NCBI GenBank assembly: GCA_022771185.1
Contig: JALFCJ010000275.1
Location: forward strand, 1-12,798
Reading direction: 5' to 3'
From: Spirochaetales bacterium
GTDB taxonomy: Bacteria > Spirochaetota > Spirochaetia > Sphaerochaetales > Sphaerochaetaceae
DNA: 12,798 bases
Below, one piece after another: positions 12,355-12,798 of this stretch. Position 1 is the first letter of the stretch. Each line of letters opens with the position of its first letter. The notes under the pieces are model-generated. The model saw only the letters and a list, made by a program, of their open reading frames with translations. It ran no database searches and was not told the DNA's origin. The position numbers and the translations under genes were made by a program.

Positions 12355-12798
12355 ATGAAGGGTGCATTTGTATATGTTGACGCAGGTAAGGGGCACTATG
12401 TTCCTGCCGTTGCGCTTTCTGATGCAATGAAGGCTATGGGAGATGAAGCGATTGTGGAGGATCTCTTTGTCATATTCAAATCTCCTATAGTACGGTGGTG
12501 TAGTAAGAACTACTGGCGTTACTTTCTTCATCACCCGAAGCTTGAGAAAAAGATAGATAAGCTAAACGATAACCGTAACGCCCATGATTTGCTTGTTTGG
12601 CTAAAAAACAATCCACGAGGCTTTATCAACTTCAAGAAGTGGTACTACAAAGAGAAACCTGACTTCATAGTCTCCACAAACTTCATGGGGGCAACCCTTC
12701 TCCCGGCCCTGATAGAGAAGATGGGGGTGAAGTGCCCTGTATATGACTATGTAGCGGACCTCTTTGACCAAGTGAAGTGCGGAATCGACGGTAATATA
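12355..12798 (+). CDS. MGDG-synthase/MurG-like glycosyltransferase, N-terminal part
   Basis: The first 148 codons are present; the gene continues past the right edge. The start is an ATG with GAGGT at good spacing. The opening MKGAFVYVDAGKGHYVPAVAL matches the N-terminal Gly-rich acceptor-binding loop of the MGDG_synth family (usually GGGH near residue 10, here DAGKGH at 9-14). The segment PDFIVSTNFMGATLLPAL (about residues 102-119) matches the family's PDVIVSTHP-type strand. Family members are GT28 glycosyltransferases such as plant MGD1 and Bacillus UgtP, which move galactose or glucose from UDP-sugar to diacylglycerol at the cytoplasmic membrane face. A glycolipid role fits a spirochaete or clostridial membrane, but the sugar-nucleotide domain is outside the window, so specificity cannot be read. 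Confidence 0.8.
   Translation, partial: MKGAFVYVDAGKGHYVPAVALSDAMKAMGDEAIVEDLFVIFKSPIVRWCSKNYWRYFLHHPKLEKKIDKLNDNRNAHDLLVWLKNNPRGFINFKKWYYKEKPDFIVSTNFMGATLLPALIEKMGVKCPVYDYVADLFDQVKCGIDGNI

Noticed and set aside
12310..12534. Open frame of 74 codons on the minus strand
   Set aside because: It overlaps the start and promoter of the glycosyltransferase gene on the other strand and has no recognisable features.

Overview
This window reads as ordinary chromosome from a low-GC bacterium, probably an anaerobic host-associated spirochaete (Treponema/Sphaerochaeta-like). A clostridial relative cannot be excluded from sequence alone. The clues are the PgsB-PgsC-PgsW poly-gamma-glutamate arrangement, an IMP dehydrogenase of the bacterial type also found in the parasite Tritrichomonas foetus, a PurO-type IMP cyclohydrolase, a MGDG-synthase-like glycosyltransferase, and PerR/Fur-type iron regulation. 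I see no rRNA, tRNA, CRISPR array, insertion sequence or phage gene.

Layout. (1) 1-1822, minus strand: an overlapping pgsB-pgsC-pgsW operon for poly-gamma-glutamate; pgsW runs off the left edge. (2) 1823-1923: a divergent intergenic region with a perfect 7-1-7 Fur box inside a strong promoter. (3) 1924-2907, plus strand: a PerR/Fur-family regulator and a QueD/PTPS-like zinc protein form a two-gene operon that ends in an intrinsic terminator. (4) 3059-4032, plus strand: an unrecognised multi-pass membrane protein and a possible small charged protein. (5) 5782-4029, minus strand: a marR-MATE efflux operon with a palindromic operator in its promoter. (6) 7335-5814, minus strand: a TetR regulator, a flavodoxin-like protein and an FMN-binding lipoprotein, with ATGA overlaps at both gene junctions and a four-half-site operator array in the promoter. 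(7) 12027-7401, minus strand: an IMP dehydrogenase, a PurO-AICARFT fusion protein and peptidase T. (8) 12028-12354: a 327-bp divergent regulatory gap. (9) 12355 to the right edge, plus strand: the start of a MGDG-synthase/MurG-like glycosyltransferase.

How the genes work together. The IMPDH and the PurO-AICARFT fusion are adjacent steps of purine synthesis: AICAR to FAICAR to IMP, then IMP to XMP. They are separated by a hairpin that appears to sequester the Shine-Dalgarno of the fusion gene. The two drug/redox operons each carry their own repressor and a readable operator. Three promoters (perR/fur, marR and perhaps the 63-aa gene) place the predicted transcription start at or within a few bases of the ATG, suggesting leaderless mRNAs. 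Other genes here have good Shine-Dalgarno sites.

No clearly new defence or mobile system is visible. The strongest candidates for novelty are the PurO-AICARFT fusion, the SD-sequestering hairpin before it, the 12-bp-periodic TetR operator array, the leaderless regulator genes, and the Cys-less QueD homologue with a zinc ribbon linked to a PerR-like regulator.
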